Source: an uncultured Clostridia bacterium (GTDB lineage: Bacteria; Bacillota; Clostridia; Peptostreptococcales; Anaerovoracaceae). From it: 6,379 bases of DNA. Numbering within the stretch: the first letter of the stretch is position 1; each line of letters starts with the position of its first letter. The stretch covers positions 1 through 6,379 of the forward strand of contig CAKQVC010000128.1 of assembly GCA_934277655.1 (NCBI GenBank), given 5' to 3'. The notes beneath the pieces are model-generated. The model had not been told where the DNA came from, did not search any database, and saw only the letters and a program-made list of their open reading frames with translations. This document shows, one piece after another, positions 1 to 5,496 of the stretch. The translations under genes and the position numbers were made by a program.

Positions 1-1
1 G

Positions 2-1360
2 TTTTCTTCTGCACTGTGGCCGTTCTCGACACTGGGCTGGCCCAAGAAAACACCGGAGCTGGATTATTTCTATCCGACTGATGTGCTGGTAACCGGATAC
101 GATATCATCTTCTTCTGGGTTGTCAGAATGGTATTCTCCGGACTGGAATACATGGGCGATGTACCATTCCACGATGTATATATTCACGGACTGGTTCGTG
201 ATGCACAGGGCCGCAAAATGTCTAAATCACTGGGTAACGGTATTGACCCGTTGGAAATCATCGATAAATACGGTGCAGACGCGTTGCGTTTCATGCTTTC
301 CACAGGTATCACGCCGGGCAACGACATGCGTTTTACGGAAGATAGACTGGAAAATTCCAGAAACTTTGCCAATAAATTATGGAATGCATCCAGATTCGTT
401 ATCATGAACCTGCAGGATGAAAGCGGCGAATTTAAGCCACTGGCAAAATGCTGTGATGACTGCTGCGGCGGTGCGTGTGCGGAAACAACCAATTTTGCCA
501 ACATCCCGCTCAAGGATGAAGATAAGTGGATGCTAAACCGTGTCAATGATGCGATTGAATATGTAAACAACGCAATGGAACGCTATGATCTGGCTATGGC
601 AGGGCAACGTGTTTATGACCTGATCTGGAATGAATACTGCGACTGGTATATCGAGCTGGTTAAGGCAAGACTGTGGGGCGATAATGAGGAAGATAAAAAA
701 GTTGTCCGCTTCGTTCTGGTTATGTGCCTAAAGAATATGCTCAAGCTGCTGCATCCATTCATGCCGTTCCTGACGGAAGAAATCTGGGGATTCCTGCCTC
801 ATGGCGAGGATGAACAGGGATATCTGATTAATGCTTCCTGGCCACAGGAAAGCTTAAGCTATGTTTATCCGCAGGCAGTAAAGACGGTCGAAATGGCCAT
901 GGAGGCCATTAAGGCAATCCGAAATATCAAAGCCGAAAAGAATGTAGCTCCATCCAAGAAGATCAAGGCGATCATCCTTGCTGAAGGCGAAAAGGCTGAG
1001 ATCATAAAGAGTGGGGAAGCATATCTTAAGAATCTTGCAAATATTACAGAAATCATCTTTGCAGGAAGTAAGGCAGAAGTGCCGGGGGATGCTGTATCTG
1101 CAGTTATTGATGGCGCAGAGATTTACATTCCTTTGGACGATCTGGTTGACTTTGCAGAGGAACTGGCAAGACTGGAAAAAGAAGAAAAACGCCTGCAGGG
1201 AGAAGTAAAACGTTCCAACGGCATGCTTTCCAACCCGGGATTTGTGAACAAGGCTCCGGAAGCAAAGATTCAGGCAGAAAGAGAAAAGCTTGTGATGTAT
1301 GAAGAGATGCTGCAAAAAGTTTCTGCACAGATCGTTTCCATCAAAGCAAAATTACAATAA
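2..1360 (+). CDS. valS: Valyl-tRNA synthetase, C-terminal 452 residues (5' end outside window)
   Basis: Class I aminoacyl-tRNA synthetase that charges tRNA-Val with valine in the cytoplasm. The open frame runs from base 2 without a start codon, so the gene enters from the left; the full family length is about 880 residues, so roughly half is present. Visible features: the catalytic-core stretch FSSALWPFSTLGWP at the edge, the DIIFFWVVRM segment, and the ATP-binding signature KMSKS at 215-229. An anticodon-binding helical domain follows (about 500-900, with the typical HPFMPFLTEEIW). The gene ends in a charged coiled-coil arm (about 1130-1357, FAEELARLEKEEKRL ... SNPGFVNKAP), the tRNA-contacting domain of ValRS. 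An unusual Cys-rich segment lies at 449-478, between the core and the anticodon-binding domain. The GTG at 83 is an internal codon, not the start. A T-box leader, common for clostridial valS, would lie upstream and cannot be judged. Identification is very secure. Confidence 0.97.
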   Translation, partial: FSSALWPFSTLGWPKKTPELDYFYPTDVLVTGYDIIFFWVVRMVFSGLEYMGDVPFHDVYIHGLVRDAQGRKMSKSLGNGIDPLEIIDKYGADALRFMLSTGITPGNDMRFTEDRLENSRNFANKLWNASRFVIMNLQDESGEFKPLAKCCDDCCGGACAETTNFANIPLKDEDKWMLNRVNDAIEYVNNAMERYDLAMAGQRVYDLIWNEYCDWYIELVKARLWGDNEEDKKVVRFVLVMCLKNMLKLLHPFMPFLTEEIWGFLPHGEDEQGYLINASWPQESLSYVYPQAVKTVEMAMEAIKAIRNIKAEKNVAPSKKIKAIILAEGEKAEIIKSGEAYLKNLANITEIIFAGSKAEVPGDAVSAVIDGAEIYIPLDDLVDFAEELARLEKEEKRLQGEVKRSNGMLSNPGFVNKAPEAKIQAEREKLVMYEEMLQKVSAQIVSIKAKLQ

Positions 1361-1369
1361 AATTACAAT
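1348..1369 (+). repeat. Perfect 11-bp tandem duplication across the valS stop codon
   Basis: The unit AAAATTACAAT occurs twice back to back (1348-1358 and 1359-1369), followed by AG. The valS stop TAA at 1358-1360 is formed at the junction. With one copy the sequence would read AAA TTA CAA TAG, so the protein end would be identical with a TAG stop. It looks like a small slippage duplication that left the product unchanged. Confidence 0.8.
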
Positions 1370-1385
1370 AGTAAGAGAAAAAGAA

Positions 1386-1433
1386 ATGAAAGAGCTGCCG
1401 GTCTTGAATGCCGGCAAGAGGCTATCATTATGA
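1386..1433 (+). CDS. Possible 15-codon leader peptide overlapping the folC start
   Basis: An ATG at 1386 opens a frame coding MKELPVLNAGKRLSL, which stops at TGA 1431-1433. The stop overlaps the folC start as ATGA. A purine-rich stretch (AAGAG, 1373-1377) lies 8 bases upstream but is only a modest ribosome site. The folC Shine-Dalgarno AAGAGG (1416-1421) is the codon pair Lys-Arg of this frame, so ribosomes translating it would pass over the site and terminate on the folC start. That arrangement is typical of translational coupling. No homology is recognised, and a frame this short in a 69-base gap can occur by chance; nothing in the peptide suggests amino-acid-specific attenuation. Confidence 0.25.
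   Translation: MKELPVLNAGKRLSL
1396..1416 (+). promoter_or_regulatory. Small hairpin next to the folC ribosome-binding site
   Basis: TGCCGG (1396-1401) can pair with CCGGCA (1411-1416) around a 9-base loop. The right arm ends on the first base of the folC Shine-Dalgarno AAGAGG (1416-1421), which sits 8 bases before ATG 1430. No T-run follows, so it is not a terminator. It could modulate folC initiation or simply be chance; a 6-bp stem is weak evidence. Confidence 0.3.
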
Positions 1434-2767
1434 AAAAAAACAACACATATGCCGATGACGCTGCGGGCGCCATCGGCAAAATTCATGAGTTTCAGAAATT
1501 TGGCAGCATTCTTGGACTGGAAAGAATGACGAAGCTGCTTGAACTTCTTGGTAATCCGCAGGAACAGCTGAAAGTGATCCATGTGGCAGGCACCAACGGA
1601 AAAGGTTCTGTGTGCCGTTACATTTATTCAGTACTTCAGGAAAACGGCTATCGGACAGGGCTGTATACCTCACCGTTTTTAGAAGTGTTCAACGAGCGGA
1701 TCGAGCTGGACGGAAAGTATATTTCTGATGAGGAACTGGCAGTTTATACGGATATTGTGCTGGAAAAAGCAAAAGCTATGACTGATGCGGGCATGCAGTC
1801 CCCAACAGAATTTGAAGTCATAACGGCGATCGCATTCCTTTATTTTAAAGAGAAAAATGCAGATTATGTCGTGCTGGAAGTCGGACTGGGCGGAAGAGGC
1901 GATTCCACGAATGTCTGTGCGAAACCTCTGGCAACGGTCATTACATCTATTTCCTACGATCATACGGATCGTCTTGGGAATACGCTTGCAGAAATCGCCG
2001 GCGAAAAGGCGGGCATCATCAAGGAAGGATGCCCGGTCATAACCAGTGCGAAAGCAGAAGAAGCACTCGCTGTTATTGAAAAAACAGCAGCGGAGCACAA
2101 TGCTATGTTTTTTGAGACAAGACATATTCCCTATACGCTGAAAGAAGAGTCCTTAAAAGGCAGCCGCTTTGATGTTGATATTCAGGGGGTTGTTTATGAA
2201 AACATCGAAATCTCGATGGTAGGAAAACATCAGATTGAAAATGCCATTGTGGCAATTGCAGCTATTAACATTATGGAAGAGCGAGGAGCTCTTCAGATTT
2301 CAAAAGCCGCACTTTTACGTGGGTTGAAAAAGGCAAAACAAAACGGACGTTTCGAAGTAATGACGGGAAGAGGCATCAGACCGGCTGTGATCCTTGACGG
2401 AGCACATAATCCGGATGGAGCGAGAGTTTTAAAAGAAACGATGAAAAAATTCTGCGGCAGCAGCAGGATCCTTATGATTGCCGGAATGCTGGAGGACAAA
2501 GATACCAGCCACATTTTGGAGTCATTTTGCGAGATCACAAGCGAATTTGTTGCAACAGAGCCGGACAATCCGAGAAAGATGTCGAAAGAAACGCTGGAAG
2601 AAAAATTACGGGATTTCGGTGCGCACTGTCTTACTGCGGGAAGTCCTGAAGAGGCATGTATGTTTGCTGCAGAACACAAAGATGATTATGACGTGATTTT
2701 GTTTGCGGGATCGCTGTATCTGATCGGACAGATCAGGACGATCCTGCGCAGAACATGGGAAGGATAA
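1430..2767 (+). CDS. folC: Bifunctional folylpolyglutamate / dihydrofolate synthase
   Basis: ATP-dependent Mur-ligase-family enzyme that adds glutamate to dihydropteroate and/or to folates, trapping the cofactors in the cell. At 445 residues it has normal length. Motifs in order: KFG..LGLERM near the N-terminus, P-loop GTNGKGS (residues 54-60), TSPFLEVFNERI (80-91), PTEFEV (125-130), EVGLGGRGDSTN (150-161), ITSISYDHTDRLGNT (171-185), and GEKAGIIKEG (191-200), whose lysine is the carbamylated metal-site residue in the family. DGAHNP (323-328) marks the C-terminal domain, and the protein ends with AGSLYLIGQIR. Small departures from the commonest form are RGDST instead of RLDAT, and SPFL where many relatives have SPHL. 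ATG 1430 is preferred: AAGAGG lies 8 bases upstream and the N-terminus fits the family. It lies 69 bases after valS, a common clostridial pairing as I recall, and is probably cotranscribed. Sequence alone does not settle whether both synthase activities are present. Confidence 0.95.
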   Translation: MKKNNTYADDAAGAIGKIHEFQKFGSILGLERMTKLLELLGNPQEQLKVIHVAGTNGKGSVCRYIYSVLQENGYRTGLYTSPFLEVFNERIELDGKYISDEELAVYTDIVLEKAKAMTDAGMQSPTEFEVITAIAFLYFKEKNADYVVLEVGLGGRGDSTNVCAKPLATVITSISYDHTDRLGNTLAEIAGEKAGIIKEGCPVITSAKAEEALAVIEKTAAEHNAMFFETRHIPYTLKEESLKGSRFDVDIQGVVYENIEISMVGKHQIENAIVAIAAINIMEERGALQISKAALLRGLKKAKQNGRFEVMTGRGIRPAVILDGAHNPDGARVLKETMKKFCGSSRILMIAGMLEDKDTSHILESFCEITSEFVATEPDNPRKMSKETLEEKLRDFGAHCLTAGSPEEACMFAAEHKDDYDVILFAGSLYLIGQIRTILRRTWEG

Positions 2768-2768
2768 A

Positions 2769-2814
2769 GGCTTTTGCATCTGTGAGATGTCTGGAGAGAA
2801 AGTGGGCAAAAGCC
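2769..2814 (+). repeat. 9-bp inverted repeat in the folC-GNAT gap
   Basis: GGCTTTTGC (2769-2777) and GCAAAAGCC (2806-2814) are perfect reverse complements separated by 28 bases. The enclosed sequence holds a minor ATCT-GTG-AGAT stem (2778-2788), so a small branched RNA fold is possible. The repeat begins two bases after the folC stop. No T-run follows the right arm, so it is not a standard intrinsic terminator. It could be an RNA processing or stability element inside the operon, or a leader for the next gene. I recognise no known riboswitch class in it. Confidence 0.5.
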
Positions 2815-2870
2815 GTGCTTGAAGATCAAACATATGATATTTAAGAGAAAGGAAGTGAAAAGATAGAGTC

Positions 2871-3365
2871 ATGAAATTTATATTAAGAACGACCGATGAA
2901 TATGAACGTCTGGTCAAGTTTTTCGTTGAAAATCAGCTGGAGTTTGATGGGGATGAAGAGGTTGATACTGACATTGTTAAATGTTGGAAGATTAGCCAGT
3001 CCGGCAGTGATGACCTAAAAAACATCAAAGAAGATCATGCGGAAGGGAAAGACCATCTGGTTGCAGGGTGTGTGCTGGCTCTGCGTGAAGAAAGATATAT
3101 TATTGACGGCATTGCAGTCGAAAAGCCGATGCGTAAGTTCGGTCTTGGAAAAATGCTGGTCGATAAGGCTTCTGAGGAAGTTCTGAAAAGGGGAGGAGAT
3201 GCAATTTATCTGGTTGCGAGAGCACCGGAGTTTTTCAGAAAGCTGGGGTTTGAGACGATTAACCCGGATCAGGCACCAAACTTTTTTGAATGCAAACAGT
3301 GTCCGCAATATGGCGTGGACTGCCATCCGGAGATTATGAAAATCAATCTTTCAAATAAAAAATAA
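2871..3365 (+). CDS. GNAT-family N-acetyltransferase with Cys-rich C-terminus
   Basis: Small cytoplasmic protein of 164 residues with the GNAT acetyl-CoA-binding fold. The core is IDGIAVEKPMRKFGLGKMLVDKA (residues 78-100), with the pyrophosphate-loop signature R-K-F-G-L-G (88-93). A later segment, APEFFRKLGFE (118-128), matches the usual motif B. The C-terminus carries C-K-Q-C (141-144) and C-H (151-152), a spacing that could bind a metal or form a disulfide. The substrate is unknown; the core resembles GNATs annotated as amino-acid or N-acetylglutamate-synthase-like enzymes, but I cannot assign one. An in-frame TGA at 2856-2858 rules out a longer start. The nearest good Shine-Dalgarno, GGAAG (2851-2855), is 15 bases from the ATG, which is too far for efficient use, so initiation may be weak or rely on GATAGAG. 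It sits 103 bases after folC and 18 before the exporter, probably in the same operon. Confidence 0.85.
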   Translation: MKFILRTTDEYERLVKFFVENQLEFDGDEEVDTDIVKCWKISQSGSDDLKNIKEDHAEGKDHLVAGCVLALREERYIIDGIAVEKPMRKFGLGKMLVDKASEEVLKRGGDAIYLVARAPEFFRKLGFETINPDQAPNFFECKQCPQYGVDCHPEIMKINLSNKK

Positions 3366-3383
3366 TAGGAAACAGGGGGACCG

Positions 3384-4145
3384 ATGAATTATAACAAATT
3401 ACTTCAGGCGATTTTAGATATTGCAGAAGAAATGCTAGTCTCAGGGGCAGAGGCCAGCAGGGTTGAAGACAGCATGGTCCGCATGTGTAAAGCATATGGA
3501 TGCAAAAACATCAATGCCTTTGTAATAACATCTAATATTCAGGCGACGGTCGAGGCACCTGATGGAGAAATACTGACTCAGATCAGGAGAATTGTTCGAA
3601 GTGATGTTAACTTCGACAGACTGGACTATCTGAACGATCTATCCAGATACATATGCAGCGAAAAGCCGGCGGTTGATAAGATTTTTAAAAGGCTGCATCA
3701 GATCCTGAACCGCAAAATTTATTCTTTATGGATGAAGTATGTATCTGCAGTTTTTATTGCAGGGGGATTTGCAATCTTTTTCGGTGGGAATCTTCTGGAT
3801 GGATTAGCTTCTTCCATCGTAGGGATTATCGTCATCTGGCTTTTAAATATTTTAAGCGCCAAAGATACCAATCAGCTTGCTATTAATTTTGTAGTCTCTT
3901 TTTTAGCAGGTATGGCATCGCTTGCATTTGTTCATATCGGATTTGGGGAACATTCCGATAAAATCATGATTGGTGCGATCATGATCCTGATCCCCGGAAT
4001 CGCAATGACAAATGCTGTGAGAGATATGCTGATCGGCGATCTGGCAACCGGTTTGCTGCGGCTTGTAAATTCACTGCTTCTGGCGGCAGTCATCGCATGT
4101 GGATTCGCACTGTCCATCGTACTGACAGGAGGTGGGAGCTTATGA
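3384..4145 (+). CDS. Threonine/serine exporter ThrE, large half (DUF1212 type)
   Basis: Membrane subunit of the split ThrE family, which exports threonine and serine in characterised members. It has 253 residues. The soluble N-terminal part (1-115) contains the family hallmark EEMLVSGAEASRVEDSM followed by VRMCKAYG (residues 15-39). Five hydrophobic segments follow at about 117-134, 138-157, 165-187, 194-211 and 225-247, with the conserved PGIAMTNAVRDM (204-215) and DLATGLLRLVNSLL (219-232). Start ATG 3384 is preceded by AGGGGG (3374-3379) at a short 4-base spacing. Its stop overlaps the next gene's start (ATGA), a strong sign that the two proteins are made together and form one transporter. 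Substrate is inferred from the family; some relatives may carry other small metabolites. Confidence 0.9.
   Translation: MNYNKLLQAILDIAEEMLVSGAEASRVEDSMVRMCKAYGCKNINAFVITSNIQATVEAPDGEILTQIRRIVRSDVNFDRLDYLNDLSRYICSEKPAVDKIFKRLHQILNRKIYSLWMKYVSAVFIAGGFAIFFGGNLLDGLASSIVGIIVIWLLNILSAKDTNQLAINFVVSFLAGMASLAFVHIGFGEHSDKIMIGAIMILIPGIAMTNAVRDMLIGDLATGLLRLVNSLLLAAVIACGFALSIVLTGGGSL
4127..4133 (+). promoter_or_regulatory. Ribosome-binding site that fixes the start of the second exporter gene
   Basis: AGGAGGT lies inside the last codons of the preceding gene and 8 bases before ATG 4142. It shows that the second exporter protein starts at 4142, not at the earlier in-frame ATG 4097, which would add 15 polar residues in front of the first membrane segment. 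Confidence 0.85.
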
Positions 4146-4591
4146 TAATACAAGTCATTTCTGCCTTGATCGGTTCGGTTGGATTCGCACTGCTTTTTAA
4201 CATGAAGGGAAAACAGCTTGTAGCGGCAGGTATCGGAGGAGCACTGACCTGGATCGTATATCTGATTGTACAGCCATATTTTGACGATTATTTTATTCCG
4301 TACCTGATTGCGTCACTCTTTGTCGGTATTTTTGCTGAAATTATGGCACGTGTGAACCGTGCACCTGCGACGATTTTCCTGACGACAGCAGCTGTACCGC
4401 TGATCCCGGGAGGCAGTTTGTATTATACGATGCTGGGGATTGTTGAAAAAGATCAGGAGCTGATGGAGACTAGTGCAAACAATACGATAACCATTGCACT
4501 GGCAATTGCGATGGGATTTATCATCATAGCGATTGTTGGAAAATACTGGTTCTACTTTAAGAATCATAAAAATGCAGAAAACGAGAAGTAA
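4142..4591 (+). CDS. Threonine/serine exporter ThrE, small half (DUF3815 type)
   Basis: Partner membrane protein of the split ThrE exporter, corresponding to the C-terminal half of single-chain ThrE. It has 149 residues and is almost entirely hydrophobic. Likely membrane segments are about 2-20, 25-44, 51-70, 75-92 and 112-136, with a short charged C-terminal tail ending NHKNAENEK. The conserved PATIFLTTAAVPLIPGG (residues 75-91) is the recognisable signature of this half. ATG 4142 is chosen for its ideal AGGAGGT and the four-base ATGA overlap with the large half. It is the last gene before the terminator at 4665-4703. Confidence 0.9.
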   Translation: MIIQVISALIGSVGFALLFNMKGKQLVAAGIGGALTWIVYLIVQPYFDDYFIPYLIASLFVGIFAEIMARVNRAPATIFLTTAAVPLIPGGSLYYTMLGIVEKDQELMETSANNTITIALAIAMGFIIIAIVGKYWFYFKNHKNAENEK

Positions 4592-4664
4592 GTGCAACAT
4601 GCAGGAAGAAAACAAACCGGCGTGCTGCAAAGAAAACCTTCGGACTGCTATATTGAAACTTTCG

Positions 4665-4703
4665 GTATTCCTGTAGAAAAACCTCCAGGAATACTTTTAT
4701 TTT
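4665..4703 (+). terminator. Intrinsic terminator ending the valS-folC-GNAT-ThrE operon
   Basis: GTATTCCTG (4665-4673) pairs perfectly with CAGGAATAC (4686-4694) around a 12-base A-rich loop, followed directly by TTTTATTTT (4695-4703). It lies 73 bases after the exporter stop. The gap from 4592 to 4749 otherwise holds one short reading frame (4599-4676), reported as a finding. I see no convincing promoter for the next gene; TAGAAT at 4712-4717 is a possible -10 without a good -35. Confidence 0.88.
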
Positions 4704-4749
4704 CTCCTTAATAGAATGTATCAAACAATAAAACAAACGGGAGGAAAGT

Positions 4750-5373
4750 ATGGAAAGTAATGTAGCGGAGCTTTGTGGGGTGGTTCTTTCGGAACTTCAG
4801 TTCAGTCATAAAACTTATGGGGAGATTTTCTATACCTTTGTGCTGGGAATAGAGCGAAGAAGCGGATATGTAGACGAGATCAACGTCATGGTTTCGGAAC
4901 GGCTGATTTTCAATGAGAACATTGGACAGAACGATTTTGTGGAGATTAAAGGGCAGATCCGTACTTATAACGAAGTTTCCGGAACCAGAAACAAACTGAA
5001 CATCGTTATTTTCGCAAAGGAGATTTTTAAAAGCGAGAATTTCGGATACAATGAAAACTATATCTATCTGGAAGGGTATGTGTGCAAGACTCCGTTGAAG
5101 CGGACATCACCGATGGGCAGAGAAATCTGTGATCTGATGCTGGCGGTAAACCGCATGTACAATAAATCAGACTATATACCGTGCATTGCCTGGGGCAGAA
5201 ATGCAGGATATGCACAAAACCTTGCAGTTGGAACCAAACTGATGATCGAGGGCAGGATCCAAAGCAGAGAATACAAGAAGAAACTGGATGATGGTACTGC
5301 CGAGATCCGAAAGGCATTTGAAGTTTCCCTTGTCAAGCTGGAAGAATGCAGCCAATCTGCGATGAACCCTTAA
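4750..5373 (+). CDS. SSB-like protein with two tandem OB folds
   Basis: Predicted cytoplasmic single-stranded-DNA-binding relative of 207 residues. The C-terminal part (about 103-199) matches the SSB fold: NYIYLEGYVCKTPLKRT, YIPCIAWGRNAGYAQNL (142-158), GTKLMIEGRIQSREYKKK (161-178), then a final strand AFEVSLVKLEE. The N-terminal part (about 4-93) has the same strand order in a more diverged form (VAELCGVVLSEL, DFVEIKGQIRTYN at 62-74, LNIVIFAKEI), which suggests an internal duplication. It ends SQSAMNP and lacks the acidic DDDIPF-type tail that housekeeping SSBs use to recruit repair proteins, so it is probably not the main SSB. GGGAGG (4739-4744) is 5 bases before the ATG. It stands alone between two terminators and likely forms its own transcript. 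Function beyond nucleic-acid binding is unknown; an RNA-binding or primosome-like role is also possible. Confidence 0.8.
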   Translation: MESNVAELCGVVLSELQFSHKTYGEIFYTFVLGIERRSGYVDEINVMVSERLIFNENIGQNDFVEIKGQIRTYNEVSGTRNKLNIVIFAKEIFKSENFGYNENYIYLEGYVCKTPLKRTSPMGREICDLMLAVNRMYNKSDYIPCIAWGRNAGYAQNLAVGTKLMIEGRIQSREYKKKLDDGTAEIRKAFEVSLVKLEECSQSAMNP

Positions 5374-5378
5374 CCCTT
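5365..5378 (+). repeat. 7-bp tandem repeat creating the stop of the SSB-like gene
   Basis: AACCCTT is present twice in a row (5365-5371, 5372-5378). The stop TAA (5371-5373) spans the junction. With a single copy the frame would run on about 29 codons, through the following palindrome and promoter, to a TAA at 5465-5467. Confidence 0.6.
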
Positions 5379-5409
5379 TAAACTTTGGAGCTTATAGAAC
5401 ATATAGTGA

Positions 5410-5446
5410 AAAAAACAATTTCGCCCCTTGCGAACCAATGTTTTTT
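5410..5446 (+). terminator. Terminator-like palindrome between the SSB-like gene and glyA
   Basis: AAAAAACA (5410-5417) is complementary to TGTTTTTT (5439-5446), and inside it TTCGC (5420-5424) pairs with GCGAA (5430-5434) around CCCTT, with a small mismatch and a CC bulge between the stems. The arrangement of A-tract, GC stem and T-tract would work on both strands. The GC stem is only five pairs, so efficiency may be modest. It overlaps the -35 of the glyA promoter. Confidence 0.55.
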
Positions 5447-5456
5447 ATGTTAAACT
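5428..5456 (+). promoter_or_regulatory. glyA: Extended -10 promoter for glyA
   Basis: TTGCGA (5428-5433) and TAAACT (5451-5456) are 17 bases apart, with TG one base before the -10 (5448-5449), which fits a housekeeping sigma-A promoter of the extended -10 class. Transcription would start near 5463, giving a leader of about 34 bases, too short for a riboswitch. The -35 lies in the loop and right arm of the adjoining palindrome. Confidence 0.65.
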
Positions 5457-5482
5457 CATATTTATAATCAAATTTTATATAC

Positions 5483-5487
5483 GGAGG
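5483..5487 (+). promoter_or_regulatory. glyA: glyA ribosome-binding site
   Basis: GGAGG is 9 bases before ATG 5497 and determines the start used, which gives an N-terminus about ten residues longer than that of E. coli GlyA. Confidence 0.85.
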
Positions 5488-5496
5488 AAAAACAAT

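Noticed and set aside
892..910. Perfect 7-bp hairpin AATGGCC-ATGGA-GGCCATT in valS; a similar one lies at 2276-2294 in folC
   Set aside because: Both fall in well-conserved coding sequence with ordinary amino-acid content and no nearby regulatory feature; chance and codon constraints are sufficient explanations.
854..1315. 153-codon minus-strand reading frame inside valS
   Set aside because: It lies antisense to the conserved ValRS C-terminus, is rich in Phe and Cys from reversed coding sequence, and has no recognisable domain. The other long minus-strand frames (for example 1679-2125 and 4313-4630) are rejected for the same reason.
2755..2844. 29-codon frame starting inside the end of folC (MGRIKAFASVRCLERK...)
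   Set aside because: It has no ribosome-binding site, no recognised homology, and most of it coincides with the inverted repeat 2769-2814, which explains the sequence as well or better.
4097..4141. Earlier ATG that would extend the small exporter protein by 15 residues
   Set aside because: The AGGAGGT site and ATGA overlap place the start at 4142, and the extension is polar and unlike the family N-terminus.
4653..4679. TTGAAA and TAGAAA as a promoter for the SSB-like gene
   Set aside because: The spacing is only 15 bases and the elements lie across the terminator stem, so any transcript would be terminated at once.
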